A stretch of DNA of 64,000 bases, from the NCBI GenBank assembly GCA_019694165.1, contig JAIBCL010000009.1, forward strand, positions 124,001 through 188,000, given 5' to 3'. Under the pieces are notes generated by a model, which saw nothing but the letters and a program-made list of their open reading frames with translations, ran no database searches and was not told the origin of the DNA. The translations under genes were made by a program, and so were the position numbers. Positions 51,405 to 60,318 of the stretch are shown here, piece after piece (position 1 is the stretch's first letter; every line of letters starts with the position of its first letter). Source of the DNA: Verrucomicrobiaceae bacterium (lineage in GTDB: Bacteria > Verrucomicrobiota > Verrucomicrobiia > Verrucomicrobiales > Verrucomicrobiaceae).

Positions 51405-52730
51405 ATGCCCAACTCTCCTGTTCGCGTCCGCTTTGCTCCGTCGCCCACCGGTTACCTTCACGTCGGCGGCGCACGCACGGCATTGTTCAACTGGCTTTTC
51501 GCTCGCAATCGTGGCGGCAAGTTCGTCCTTCGTATCGAGGACACTGACGACGCCCGCAACACGGAGGCCGCGCGCGAGGCAATCTTCGGCGGTCTTCGCT
51601 GGCTCGGGCTCGACTGGGACGAAGGCCCGGAGGTCGGCGGTGACTTCGGGCCGTATTACCAAAGTCAGCGGAAAGCGATCTATGATTCGTATCTGGCGAA
51701 ACTCGAGACCGCGGGCCGCACCTACACGGAGGAGAATGGCGCGGTGCGTTTCAAATTCAGCCGCCAGCCCATCGTCGTGACCGATCTGGTCTGCGGCGAC
51801 GTGCATTTCGCCGCCACGGAAGAACCCGACATGACCATCCGTCGCCCGGACGGATCCTACATTTTCCACTTCGTGAACGTGGTGGACGACATCGAGATGA
51901 AGATCACGCATGTCATCCGCGGCGAGGATCACCTCTCGAACACCTGGAAGCACATCGACCTCATGCACGCGTTCGGCGTGCATCCGCCGCGCTATGCGCA
52001 TATCCCCCTGATCCTGAACCCCGGCGGGTCGAAGATGAGCAAGCGCGATGAAGGCTCCGCCATCGAGAGCTACGTGAATGAAGGCTACCTGCCTGATGCG
52101 CTGTTCAATTACCTTTGCCTCGTCGGCTGGACGCCGCGCGCGGAAGATGAAAAACTCGACCGCCAGAAGCTGGTGTCGCTGTTTGATGCCAGCGAGATTC
52201 ACAGCGCCAACGCGCGCTGGGACATGACGAAGTGCAAGTGGTTCAACGCACAATACCTCCGGGAAGCATCGCCAGATGCACTGCTCGATGCGGCGCGGCC
52301 ATTCTTGAAAGCCGCCGGCTACGATGCCGAAGCCTTTGCTCACGCATCGGCAGCGCTGCAGAGCGTGAAGGAAAAAGTCAGCCTGCTCGGTGAACTGCCC
52401 GGGTGGGTGCACTTCTTCTTCCGCGAGGATTATCCATTTGAAGATGACGCCGTCGCCAGGCTGAAGGCGAAACCGGACAACAAAGCCCTGCTGCAAGCCG
52501 TGGCAGCCGTCCTGTCATCTGCCGGCGAATGGAACGAAGCCTCGGTTCATGCTGCCATCGATCAAGTGGCCGCGCAGAACAGTGTGAAACCCGGCGCCAT
52601 CATGCCGCTGCTGCGCTTTGCCTTGAGCGGCCAGACCCGTGGTCCGGGTGTCACCACCATCGCTCATCTCGTCGGCAAGGAGAGCACCGTCCGGCGGATC
52701 GCGAGAGCCTGCGCGGAAGTGCTGCCGTAG
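51405..52730 (+). CDS. gltX: Glutamate-tRNA ligase
   Basis: 441 aa from ATG 51405. It charges tRNA-Glu. Class I signatures are RFAPSPTGYLHVGGARTALF (HVGG for HIGH) and the KMSKR loop (GGSKMSKRDEGS). Other family blocks are FVLRIEDTD, DMTIRRPDGSYIFHFVNVVDDI, THVIRGEDHLSNTWKHI and the helical C-terminal anticodon-binding part. The start is set by family N-termini; frames further upstream run into heptad repeats. It is divergent from the SDR. Confidence 0.96.
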   Translation: MPNSPVRVRFAPSPTGYLHVGGARTALFNWLFARNRGGKFVLRIEDTDDARNTEAAREAIFGGLRWLGLDWDEGPEVGGDFGPYYQSQRKAIYDSYLAKLETAGRTYTEENGAVRFKFSRQPIVVTDLVCGDVHFAATEEPDMTIRRPDGSYIFHFVNVVDDIEMKITHVIRGEDHLSNTWKHIDLMHAFGVHPPRYAHIPLILNPGGSKMSKRDEGSAIESYVNEGYLPDALFNYLCLVGWTPRAEDEKLDRQKLVSLFDASEIHSANARWDMTKCKWFNAQYLREASPDALLDAARPFLKAAGYDAEAFAHASAALQSVKEKVSLLGELPGWVHFFFREDYPFEDDAVARLKAKPDNKALLQAVAAVLSSAGEWNEASVHAAIDQVAAQNSVKPGAIMPLLRFALSGQTRGPGVTTIAHLVGKESTVRRIARACAEVLP

Positions 52731-52837
52731 GGCGCGAGGCGAAGGCAGGTCCCGTTTGCAGCGGGATATCGTGCGGTCTCAGGTGTCCGCGCAACTCCCC
52801 ATGCTCCGTTTGACAATCGCTTTGTCGGCCCGCACAG

Positions 52838-53281
52838 TTGCCGCCGTTCGTGCGCGCGAAATCACATCGCTTCTCCGGCGTGATCTTGATGATCCTGCTG
52901 CTGACGGCCCAGACCATGGGCTGGTGTCGCGCCTATGTATGCGAGTGCTTCGGCACGCCTGAGGTGACGATGCTGGACCATTGTCATTGCTGGTCGAATC
53001 AAGACCACGAACACGAAAACCCGTCCGAGCCATGCAATCACCAGTGCGGCGAGCATCGCGATCATCATCAAGTGCTCGGCTCGCGTCTCAATGCCACGTC
53101 ACCACGCGGCGAACGCGAGAATGAGAAGACCAACGATCCGGCGTTTTCATTGGCACCGTTGCCGGCGATAGAACCCGTCTTTCAATTATCCGCACGCCAT
53201 GTGGCGCTGCTTGATCGCGCGAATCACGCACGATCAGATATCAGCCGCCGTCCACGATTGACGGTGGCCCTGCTCATTTGA
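52838..53281 (+). CDS. Cys/His-rich small membrane or secreted protein opening the metal-efflux locus
   Basis: 147 aa from TTG 52838; GTG 52850 is an alternative. A hydrophobic segment (GVILMILLLTAQTMGWC) near the N-terminus is followed by a dense metal-ligand region, residues ~30-77: C30, C35, C37, C49, C51, C66 and C70 with H48, H50, H57, H59, H68, H73, H76 and H77. The C-terminal half is ordinary. No family recognised. Its place just before the TolC-like, adaptor and RND genes suggests periplasmic metal capture or sensing. Start codon and boundaries are less certain than for neighbours. Confidence 0.55.
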   Translation: MPPFVRAKSHRFSGVILMILLLTAQTMGWCRAYVCECFGTPEVTMLDHCHCWSNQDHEHENPSEPCNHQCGEHRDHHQVLGSRLNATSPRGERENEKTNDPAFSLAPLPAIEPVFQLSARHVALLDRANHARSDISRRPRLTVALLI

Positions 53282-53510
53282 AGCGACTGCGGCGCTGAGC
53301 CGCGACTACTGCGACCCGGCACATCGAGCCGCGAGCATACCCCGAACAGAAGGGCCGATGCCCGCGGCCACAACCGAGCCATTCTCGCCTGGCGCAGTGA
53401 GGCGGGGCGATCCTTCACCCGCGACCTTCTGCGTCTTCAGTTCAACCACCGAAACCAGGCCTCGCCGCAATCGCTGAGGCCGTGCGTGTCACGAACATTC
53501 TCGATCCGTC

Positions 53511-54764
53511 ATGATCTCCATTCGCTTCATCCTTCTTCTGATTCTTGCCTCCATCACCCAATCGCAAGCCGCCTCGATCATCACGCTCGATGGCGTGCCG
53601 ATGCAGGTACGAACGCACAATCCTCAGCTCGCGGCAGCGCGCCTCCGTGTCGAAGAAGCGCGGGCGCGATTGCTCGGCAGCGGGAGGCTTTCTAATCCGG
53701 AGATCGGCTTCGATCTGAAGCATGACTACCGCTTTGCGGAAGGCTCGGTCGGCATCGGATTTGATCAAAAGTTCCCGCTGACTGCCAGGCTGCGGCTGGA
53801 GAAGGTGGTGTCGGAGAAACTCATCGTCGCTGCGACGCTAGAGGTGTCCGATGCGGAGCGGAAGCTGATCGCGGAGTCGCAGTCGCTGGTGGTGAAACTT
53901 CTCTCCATCGAGCAGCAGCGCGCTTTGAGAAAGCAGCAGAGCGAACTGGCAAAGAAGCTCAGCGAGTTCGTGTCGGGCCGTGTGAAAGCGGGCGAAATCT
54001 CACCGCTCGATGCCGCGCAGGCGCAGGTGGACAGCCAGCGCATCCTTCTGGAAGGCAGCAAGCTGGAGAAGGAGCGCGTGTCGTCGATTGGCGCGTTGAA
54101 GTCGCTGCTGGGGCTGAGCGCTGAATCGGAATTGAAGATCAGCGGCGCGATGCCAGCGATGACGATGCCGCCGCGTGCTGCGTGGGAAAAGCGGGCGGAC
54201 TATCAGTTGTCGCGCGTGAACGAAGATGCCGCGCAATCGGAGATCGAACTCGCTCGCGCGAAGAAGTGGGCGGACGCGAGCGCGGGCCTCTTCCTCGAAG
54301 GCGAGCGGATGGAAGACGCGCCGGATGGCCTCACGCGATCCGGCTTCTTCGGTCTGCGTTTCTCGCTGCCGCTGCCGCTTTGGAACAATAACGAAGGCGA
54401 GATCGCCGAGAAGACCGCCGCTGCTCAACGCGCTGCGCTGCAAACGAAGGCCATCGCCTCCGAGATTTCCAACGAAGCCGCTGCTGCTCGCGCCGAAATG
54501 GAAGCAAGTGCGAAGCTTGCCAGCGAAACACGCGAGAAACTGCTGCCTCTCATCACCGAGCAAACGGAGAAGCTCGACAAAGCCTACGAGTCGGGCCAGA
54601 CCGATCTCATCACCGTGCTGCGCGCGCGCGATCAGCGTCTGCAAATGGAAGCCGCCGTGCTGGATGCCACGCGTGATTTTCACCTCGCCCGCATTCGCTA
54701 CGAAGCGGCCACCGGCAAACACGCACCGGCTCAGACCTCATCGCCAGCCCGCTCTGGCAAGTGA
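53511..54764 (+). CDS. TolC-family outer-membrane factor (CusC/CzcC-like)
   Basis: 417 aa with signal peptide MISIRFILLLILASITQSQA. Two halves of long helices (AARLRVEEARARLLGSGRLSNPEIGFD at the start; EISNEAAAARAEMEASAKLASETREKL, GQTDLITVLRARDQRLQ in the second half) match the repeated coiled-coil plus beta-barrel plan of TolC/CzcC. It forms the outer-membrane exit of the tripartite heavy-metal pump with the next two structural genes. It starts 229 bp after the Cys/His-rich gene. Confidence 0.9.
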   Translation: MISIRFILLLILASITQSQAASIITLDGVPMQVRTHNPQLAAARLRVEEARARLLGSGRLSNPEIGFDLKHDYRFAEGSVGIGFDQKFPLTARLRLEKVVSEKLIVAATLEVSDAERKLIAESQSLVVKLLSIEQQRALRKQQSELAKKLSEFVSGRVKAGEISPLDAAQAQVDSQRILLEGSKLEKERVSSIGALKSLLGLSAESELKISGAMPAMTMPPRAAWEKRADYQLSRVNEDAAQSEIELARAKKWADASAGLFLEGERMEDAPDGLTRSGFFGLRFSLPLPLWNNNEGEIAEKTAAAQRAALQTKAIASEISNEAAAARAEMEASAKLASETREKLLPLITEQTEKLDKAYESGQTDLITVLRARDQRLQMEAAVLDATRDFHLARIRYEAATGKHAPAQTSSPARSGK

Positions 54765-54798
54765 CCCAGCTCTTCACTTTCTTACCCCTTCTTTTGTC

Positions 54799-55941
54799 AT
54801 GAAATCCTATCTCTTTTTTCTGCTTCTCAGTTCCCTCGCCGTTCCTCGATGGTCGGCTGCGGCTGCGTCGGGCCGGAAGGACAACACCATCATTCTCGAC
54901 CAAACCAGCGTCTCCAATCTCGGCATCGAGACCATCGAAGCCGAAGAGACGACGTTTGAACAAACGGTCTTCGCACTTGGCCGCATCGAAGTTTTGCCGG
55001 GAAAAAAAGCCGTCGTCAGCAGTCGCATTCCCGGCCGTGCGTATTCCGTGCTCGCGCTGCCAGACCAGAAGGTGGACGAGAACGAGGAGCTGATGTGGGT
55101 GGAGAGCCGCCAGCCGGGCGATCCGCCGCCGCGTGTGATGCTGGAAGCGCCGATGTCGGGCATCATTGCCAAAGTGAACATCGCGGTGGGCCAACCGGTG
55201 ACGCCGGACGATTCGCTGATCGAGATCGTCGATCTCAGCACCATCGAGGCCGACGCCCGTGTGCCGGAGCATCTGGCGTCGAAACTCAAGAAGGGGCTCA
55301 AGGCGCACATCCACATGCCCGGATTTCCCGACAAGGTCTTCGAAGCGGAACTCGCTCACGTCGGCGCTTACGCAGACGCCGAGAGCGGCACGATCGAGGC
55401 TGCGTTTCACGTGCCAAACGAAGAACTCCTGCTGCGTCCCGGCATGAGGGCGGAGTTCAGCATCGTCACCGGCTCACGCGAAAATGTGATGTCCATCCCG
55501 CGCGCCGCCGTGCAGGGCGATGTGGCTTCGCGCTTCGTTTACATCAAGGACTACGATCTGGAGCACGCATTCGTGAAAGTGCCGGTCGTACTCGGCGAGG
55601 AGAATCACGAGTTCGTCGAAGTGAAAAAAGGACTGCTGCCCGGCGACGAAGTCGTGACGAAGGGTGCTTACTCGCTCGCTTTCGCGGGCAAAGGCAGCGT
55701 CTCGCTCAAAGAAGCGCTCGACGCCGCGCACGGTCATCCGCACAACGAAGACGGCACCGAGATGACGAAGGAGCAGCAGGCTGCAGCGAGCAAAGACGCG
55801 CACGATCATGCTCATGGCGAACACGAACACGGTGCCGAAGGCTGGACACAGATGACCACTTACTTCGCCGCGAGCACGGGATTCCTCTTCGTCCTGCTGG
55901 TCATTAGCGTGATCATGCGTCGGAAGGAGGTGGCGGCATGA
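54799..55941 (+). CDS. Periplasmic adaptor of metal efflux pump (CusB/CzcB-like) with C-terminal membrane segment
   Basis: 380 aa from ATG 54799 with signal peptide MKSYLFFLLLSSLAVP. The barrel-sandwich part (VLPGKKAVVSSRIPGRAYSVLALP, MLEAPMSGIIAKVNIAVGQPVTPDD) and beta-barrel region (VSIPRAAVQGD-type segment MSIPRAAVQGDVASRFVYI) follow the HlyD/CusB adaptor plan. Two unusual C-terminal additions are a His-rich tail (HGHPHNEDG, HDHAHGEHEHG) and a terminal membrane segment (FAASTGFLFVLLVISVIM). The His-rich tail may bind the exported metal. It lies 34 bp after the TolC-like gene. The RND gene follows only after the antisense toxin-antitoxin pair. Confidence 0.9.
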   Translation: MKSYLFFLLLSSLAVPRWSAAAASGRKDNTIILDQTSVSNLGIETIEAEETTFEQTVFALGRIEVLPGKKAVVSSRIPGRAYSVLALPDQKVDENEELMWVESRQPGDPPPRVMLEAPMSGIIAKVNIAVGQPVTPDDSLIEIVDLSTIEADARVPEHLASKLKKGLKAHIHMPGFPDKVFEAELAHVGAYADAESGTIEAAFHVPNEELLLRPGMRAEFSIVTGSRENVMSIPRAAVQGDVASRFVYIKDYDLEHAFVKVPVVLGEENHEFVEVKKGLLPGDEVVTKGAYSLAFAGKGSVSLKEALDAAHGHPHNEDGTEMTKEQQAAASKDAHDHAHGEHEHGAEGWTQMTTYFAASTGFLFVLLVISVIMRRKEVAA

Positions 55942-55952
55942 GTGCGCGACAG

Positions 55953-56363
55953 TCACTCGAATGGGTTGACGATCCGCACGCCCATCCTGGCGAAATCCAC
56001 CTCGTTGCGCGTCACGATCGTGAGACCGTGTTCGAGCGCGGTGGCTGCTATCAGGCTGTCAGCGGTCGGCAAAGTCTTCGGACAATTCATCGCTCCCCAG
56101 CGCATGGCTATCTCGAGCGTCACCGGAAGAATGAAATCCTCGTACTCAACGCACAGCCGCTCCAACCTCGCTTCCAGCGCCCTGGCCTCTGCCTTGTTCT
56201 TCAATCGATGCAAATCGACGCCGTTGCGCATCTCGCCCAGCGTGATCACGCTGAGGAATTGCCGCTCGCTTTGATGTGCGATGGACCACTGCCGTACTTT
56301 CGGATCGCAGCGATCCTTTCGCCCGATCTCGCTGATGACGTTTGTGTCGAGAAGCCAGGCCAT
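55953..56363 (-). CDS. PIN-domain toxin (VapC-type RNase)
   Basis: 136 aa. PIN active-site acids are visible: D6 in WLLDTNVISE, Glu in TLGEMRNGV, and the second Asp cluster in TADSLIAATAL. GLTIVTRNEVDF is typical near the C-terminus. It probably cleaves RNA, controlled by the antitoxin encoded just upstream. Its ATG overlaps the antitoxin stop by one base (TGATG). The pair is antisense to, and splits, the metal-efflux genes. Confidence 0.93.
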   Translation of the reverse strand: MAWLLDTNVISEIGRKDRCDPKVRQWSIAHQSERQFLSVITLGEMRNGVDLHRLKNKAEARALEARLERLCVEYEDFILPVTLEIAMRWGAMNCPKTLPTADSLIAATALEHGLTIVTRNEVDFARMGVRIVNPFE

Positions 56364-56611
56364 CAGAATTTGGGCACGCGGTGTTCGTTGGTATCTTTGG
56401 CCCGGCGAAGCTCAAAATCGTCCGGCCATGGCGGGCCTTCGTTCAAGAGGAACTCGATCAACGAAGGCTTGCGCTTCTTGGCCGGAGGCCGAAGTGCGTC
56501 ACGCAAGAGCCTGCGATGTTCCTCCTCCGATGAAACTCCATGTTCCGCAGCCCGGCGCCGCAGCCGTTTTACCGTGATCTCATCGACATTTCTGACCAGC
56601 AGTTGTGCCAT
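56363..56611 (-). CDS. FitA/VapB-like antitoxin (ribbon-helix-helix)
   Basis: 82 aa from ATG 56611. The N-terminal 40 residues (MAQLLVRNVDEITVKRLRRR ... EEEHRRLLRDAL) match FitA-type RHH antitoxins, with the LVRNVD strand that pairs for DNA binding. The C-terminal part, about 40 residues, presumably wraps the toxin. It overlaps the PIN toxin start by one base. A GTG/ATG further upstream would add residues unlike the family. Confidence 0.88.
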   Translation of the reverse strand: MAQLLVRNVDEITVKRLRRRAAEHGVSSEEEHRRLLRDALRPPAKKRKPSLIEFLLNEGPPWPDDFELRRAKDTNEHRVPKF

Positions 56612-56662
56612 GAGCAAGGATGCTAGCACTGATAACACGCGTCAAACCCCTTTTGTGCCGCC

Positions 56663-59600
56663 ATGCTGAACAAGCTCATCCGCTTTTCGCTGCATCACCG
56701 GCCCATCATCTTGATGGCGTCGCTGTTGCTGCTCGTGTTTGGCTATCAAACGGTGATCAATCTGCCGGTCGAAGTGCTGCCCGACATGACGAAGCCGACC
56801 GTCACCATTCTCACCGAGTGCCCTGGCCTCGCACCGGAGGAAGTTGAGACGCTCGTCACTCAACCGCTCGAAAGCGCGGTGCAGGGCGTGGGTGGACTCG
56901 ATCGCCTGCGTTCGAACTCTGACGTCGGTCTCTCGCTCGTGTTTGCCGAGTTTGGCTGGGGCACGGACATCTACCGCGCGCGTCAGCTTGTGCAGGAGCG
57001 GATGCAGAGCGTGCTCTCGACTTTGCCCTCGAACGCCACGCCCGGCATGACACCAGTGTCATCGCTGATGGGCGAAATTCTTCTCGTCGGTTTGCGCTGC
57101 ACGAAGAAGGCGGATGAGCCGGGCTACATCGCGCCGATGGATTTGCGCACGCTGGCGGACTGGACGGTGAAGCGTCGTTTGCAAAGCATCGGCGGCGTGG
57201 CGGAGGTGCTCACCATCGGCGGAGGCGTGAAGCAGATTCAGGTGCAGCCCGATCCGAACCGCATGGCGGCGAATGGCATCTCGTTTGCCGAACTCGAAGC
57301 GACCGTGAGCCGCTCGGCGAGCAACGCAACGAGCGGCTATCTCCAAGCCGGACCGAAAGAGATCATGGTGCGCAATCTCGGCATGACGACGAATCTCGAC
57401 GACATCGGCCGCACGGTGATCAAGACCGTCGGCGATCGTCCCGTGCTCGTCCGCGATCTGGCAAAGCTCGACTACGCGGTGCAGGTCATGCGCGGCGATG
57501 CGAGCGTGAACGGCACGATGGGCGTGGTGCTCAGCGTCGATAAAGCGCCGGGCTTTGACACGCTGAAGCTCACGCACCAGATCGAAGCGGCGCTCGAAGA
57601 ACTCAAGCCCACGCTGCCCGAGGGCGTGACCGTGGAACTCATGTTCCGACAGAGTGACTTCATCGAGCACGCCATCGGCAATCTCAAAGAAGCCATCCGC
57701 GACGGCGCGGTGATGGTGACCATCGTGCTGTTCCTCTTTTTGCTGAACTTCCGCACCACAGCCATCACGCTGACGGCGATGCCGCTCTCGTTCGCGATCA
57801 CAGTGCTCACGTTCAAGTGGTTCGATGTCTCGGTGAATTCGATGACGCTCGGTGGTCTCGCTGTTGCCATCGGCATGGTGGTCGATGATGCGATTGTGGA
57901 CGTGGAGAATGTCTTCCGCCGTCTCCGCGAGAATGCCGCGCTGCCAAAGCCGCATCCACGGCTCGATGTGATCGCGCGTGCCTCGGGTGAAGTGCGGAAC
58001 TCCATTCTCTACGCCACGCTGATCATCGTGCTCGTGTTCCTGCCGCTGCTCGGCCTGGAGGGACTCGAAGGCCGGCTCTTCGCGCCGATTGCCATCGCCA
58101 CCATCGTGTCGATGCTCGCCTCGTTTGTCGTGTCCCTCACCGTGATTCCGGTGCTGTGCTCGCTCTTGCTGCGGCCAAAGGAAGGCAAGGCTCATGGCGA
58201 TGGATTCATCGTGCGGACGATGAAGGCGGTCTTCAAACACACGGCCCTGCGCATCGCACTCGGTGCCCCTCAACTAGTGCTCGCGGTTGTCGGCATGTTG
58301 CTCGTCGCGGCGCTCATGCTGTATCCGATGATGGGAAAGGAATTCCTGCCCACGTTCAATGAAGGCAGCGCCACGATCTCCTTTGCCAACGCACCGGGAA
58401 CCTCGCTCCAGCAATCGAATGAGATCGGCGAGATCGGTGTGCGTCTTTTGCAAAGCATCCCCGAAGTGAAGAGCGTCGGCCGCCGCGCCGGTCGTGCCGA
58501 GCGTGATGATCACGTGATGCCGGTGAGCGTGAATGAATACGACGTGGAGTTTCACGACGGCGGTCGTCCGCGAGCGGAGGTCTTCAAAGAGATCCGCGAG
58601 AAGCTGCGCACCGTGCCCGGCACGTTCGTCAATGTCGGCCAGCCGATCGGTCATCGTTTGAGCCACATGCTCAGCGGCGTGAGCGCGAAGATCGCGGTGA
58701 AAATTTTCGGTCCCGATCTCGAAGTGCTGCGCGAAAAAGGCGCGCAGGTGCGCGACATCGCAAAGAGCATCCCCGGCCTCACGGACGTGAATTTGGAAGC
58801 GCAGGTGCCGATTCCGCAGCTCAAGATTCAGGTGAATCGCGAACGCGCACTCGCCTACGGCGTGCAGCCTGGCGCAGTGAATGAGCAAGTCAGCGCCTTG
58901 CTCGGTGGCCGCACCTTGGCCGAGCTGCGCGAAGGCCAGCGCACGCTCGATCTCGTGCTGCGCCTGCCGCTGGAATGGCGCGATTCACCGGAGAAGATCG
59001 GCGATCTCCTCATCGAGACCGGCACCAGCCGCCGCATTCCTTTGCGCCTCGTGGCCGATATGCGCGAGAGCAACGGCCCGAATGTCATCAATCGCGAGAA
59101 CACGCAGCGCCGCATCGTCATCGGCGCGAACACGAGCGAACGCGATCTCGGCTCGCTCGTCACCCGTTTGATGAGCGAGGTGAACGAAAAAGTGAAACTG
59201 CCTTCCGGCTATTACTTCAGCTTTGAGGGCGAGTTCCGCGCGCAGCAGGAGGCCGCGAAGCGCATCGCCTTCTACTCCGCGCTCGTTCTCGCGGTGATCG
59301 CGCTGCTGCTCTATGGCTACTTCCGCACGCCGGTCTTTGCCATTCAGGTGCTGTGCGACATCCCGCTCGCACTGATGGGCGGACTCGTGCTTACGTGGCT
59401 GCTGATCAACAACATCAGCATCGCCACCATGGTCGGCTTCATCGCCGTCGCCGGCGTCGCCGCGCGAAACAGCATCATGCTCATCAGCCACTACCTGCAC
59501 CTCATGCATCACGAGGGAGAAAACTTCACCCGCCAGATGATCGTGCGCGGCACGCTGGAGCGTCTCGTGCCCGTGCTCATGACCGCACTCAGCGCCGGCA

Positions 59601-59794
59601 TCGCGCTCATCCCGCTTGTCCTCGCCGCGCATGAGCCGGGAAAAGAAATCCTTCACCCGGTCGCCGTCGTTATTTGCGGAGGGCTCGTCACGAGCACGCT
59701 CTTCGGTCTCGTCGTCACGCCGGCTGTGTTCTGGCTCTTTGGCCGACGAGCGAGCGAAGTCGCCATCCGCAATGAAGCGCCCGCGTGTCAGTAG
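56663..59794 (+). CDS. Heavy-metal efflux RND transporter (CusA/CzcA family)
   Basis: 1043 aa, the usual HME-RND length. N-terminal segment FSLHHRPIILMASLLLLVFGYQTVINLPVEVLPDMTKP, a periplasmic pore domain, and the TM4 motif GGLAVAIGMVVDDAIVDVENVF (proton-relay Asp) are canonical; a second 6-TM block ends near VVTPAVFWLFGRR. It exports metal with the adaptor and TolC-like proteins encoded upstream. The metal (Cu/Ag versus Zn/Co/Cd) cannot be told from this reading. The start is ATG 56663, 51 bp beyond the antitoxin's start on the opposite strand. The last codons overlap a heptad repeat array. Confidence 0.95.
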   Translation: MLNKLIRFSLHHRPIILMASLLLLVFGYQTVINLPVEVLPDMTKPTVTILTECPGLAPEEVETLVTQPLESAVQGVGGLDRLRSNSDVGLSLVFAEFGWGTDIYRARQLVQERMQSVLSTLPSNATPGMTPVSSLMGEILLVGLRCTKKADEPGYIAPMDLRTLADWTVKRRLQSIGGVAEVLTIGGGVKQIQVQPDPNRMAANGISFAELEATVSRSASNATSGYLQAGPKEIMVRNLGMTTNLDDIGRTVIKTVGDRPVLVRDLAKLDYAVQVMRGDASVNGTMGVVLSVDKAPGFDTLKLTHQIEAALEELKPTLPEGVTVELMFRQSDFIEHAIGNLKEAIRDGAVMVTIVLFLFLLNFRTTAITLTAMPLSFAITVLTFKWFDVSVNSMTLGGLAVAIGMVVDDAIVDVENVFRRLRENAALPKPHPRLDVIARASGEVRNSILYATLIIVLVFLPLLGLEGLEGRLFAPIAIATIVSMLASFVVSLTVIPVLCSLLLRPKEGKAHGDGFIVRTMKAVFKHTALRIALGAPQLVLAVVGMLLVAALMLYPMMGKEFLPTFNEGSATISFANAPGTSLQQSNEIGEIGVRLLQSIPEVKSVGRRAGRAERDDHVMPVSVNEYDVEFHDGGRPRAEVFKEIREKLRTVPGTFVNVGQPIGHRLSHMLSGVSAKIAVKIFGPDLEVLREKGAQVRDIAKSIPGLTDVNLEAQVPIPQLKIQVNRERALAYGVQPGAVNEQVSALLGGRTLAELREGQRTLDLVLRLPLEWRDSPEKIGDLLIETGTSRRIPLRLVADMRESNGPNVINRENTQRRIVIGANTSERDLGSLVTRLMSEVNEKVKLPSGYYFSFEGEFRAQQEAAKRIAFYSALVLAVIALLLYGYFRTPVFAIQVLCDIPLALMGGLVLTWLLINNISIATMVGFIAVAGVAARNSIMLISHYLHLMHHEGENFTRQMIVRGTLERLVPVLMTALSAGIALIPLVLAAHEPGKEILHPVAVVICGGLVTSTLFGLVVTPAVFWLFGRRASEVAIRNEAPACQ

Positions 59795-59837
59795 CCAGTG
59801 TTCAGTGTTCAGTATTCAGTATTCAGTCGTCAGTATT
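59789..59837. repeat. Heptanucleotide tandem repeats downstream of the RND gene
   Basis: Seven consecutive 7-mers: CAGTAGC, CAGTGTT, CAGTGTT, CAGTATT, CAGTATT, CAGTCGT and CAGTATT. The first contains the RND stop codon. The array ends 29 bp before the next gene's start. It is distinct in sequence but equal in unit length to the array at 51358-51399. Confidence 0.75.
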
Positions 59838-59866
59838 CAAAAACCAAACCCACCTCCATCCCACCC

Positions 59867-60310
59867 ATGAAAACCAAACTCGCCACCCTCATCGTCACTT
59901 TCATCACCGCGGCTGCCTTCGGTCACGGCGGCGTCGAACTCGGCCCCAACGGCGGCCGCATTCTTGAGTTCAGTAAAAATGAATCCATGCACGGCGAAGT
60001 CACCGTCAAAGGCGACAAGTTCCACATCGCCGTGCTCGACAAGGACATGAAGCAGGTCGCAATGAAGGAACAGACACTCACTGCCACGAGCGGCGACCGC
60101 GACAAGCCCGTAAAGCTCGAAGTGACGAAGGATGACAAAGGTTTCCTCGTGCCTCTAGTCAAAGTTGGCGAATGGCTCATCGTGCAGTTCAAGGAGACGC
60201 CAAAGAGCAAAGCGATTACCGCACGCCTCGAGTTCAACACCGCCAAATGCAGCGAGTGCAAGAACCCCGAGTGGCTCTGCACATGCAAGTCGGAGGAGGG
60301 GAAAAAGTAA
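59867..60310 (+). CDS. Periplasmic Cys-rich protein of metal locus
   Basis: 147 aa from ATG 59867 with signal peptide MKTKLATLIVTFITAAAFG. The mature start HGGVELGPNGGRILEF resembles a small family found beside efflux systems; the core is a beta-sandwich-like region (KLEVTKDDKGFLVPLVKVGEWLIVQFKETP). The C-terminus has four Cys, C128, C131, C138 and C140 (CSECKNPEWLCTC), a likely metal site. It is the last gene of the efflux locus and converges with the pseudouridine synthase gene (8-bp gap). Confidence 0.72.
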   Translation: MKTKLATLIVTFITAAAFGHGGVELGPNGGRILEFSKNESMHGEVTVKGDKFHIAVLDKDMKQVAMKEQTLTATSGDRDKPVKLEVTKDDKGFLVPLVKVGEWLIVQFKETPKSKAITARLEFNTAKCSECKNPEWLCTCKSEEGKK

Positions 60311-60318
60311 CCTGCCGC

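Noticed and set aside
52809-52814. A TTGACA hexamer before the metal-locus Cys/His-rich gene, considered as a -35 box.
   Set aside because: No -10-like hexamer lies at 16-18 bp spacing, so it is not reported as a promoter.
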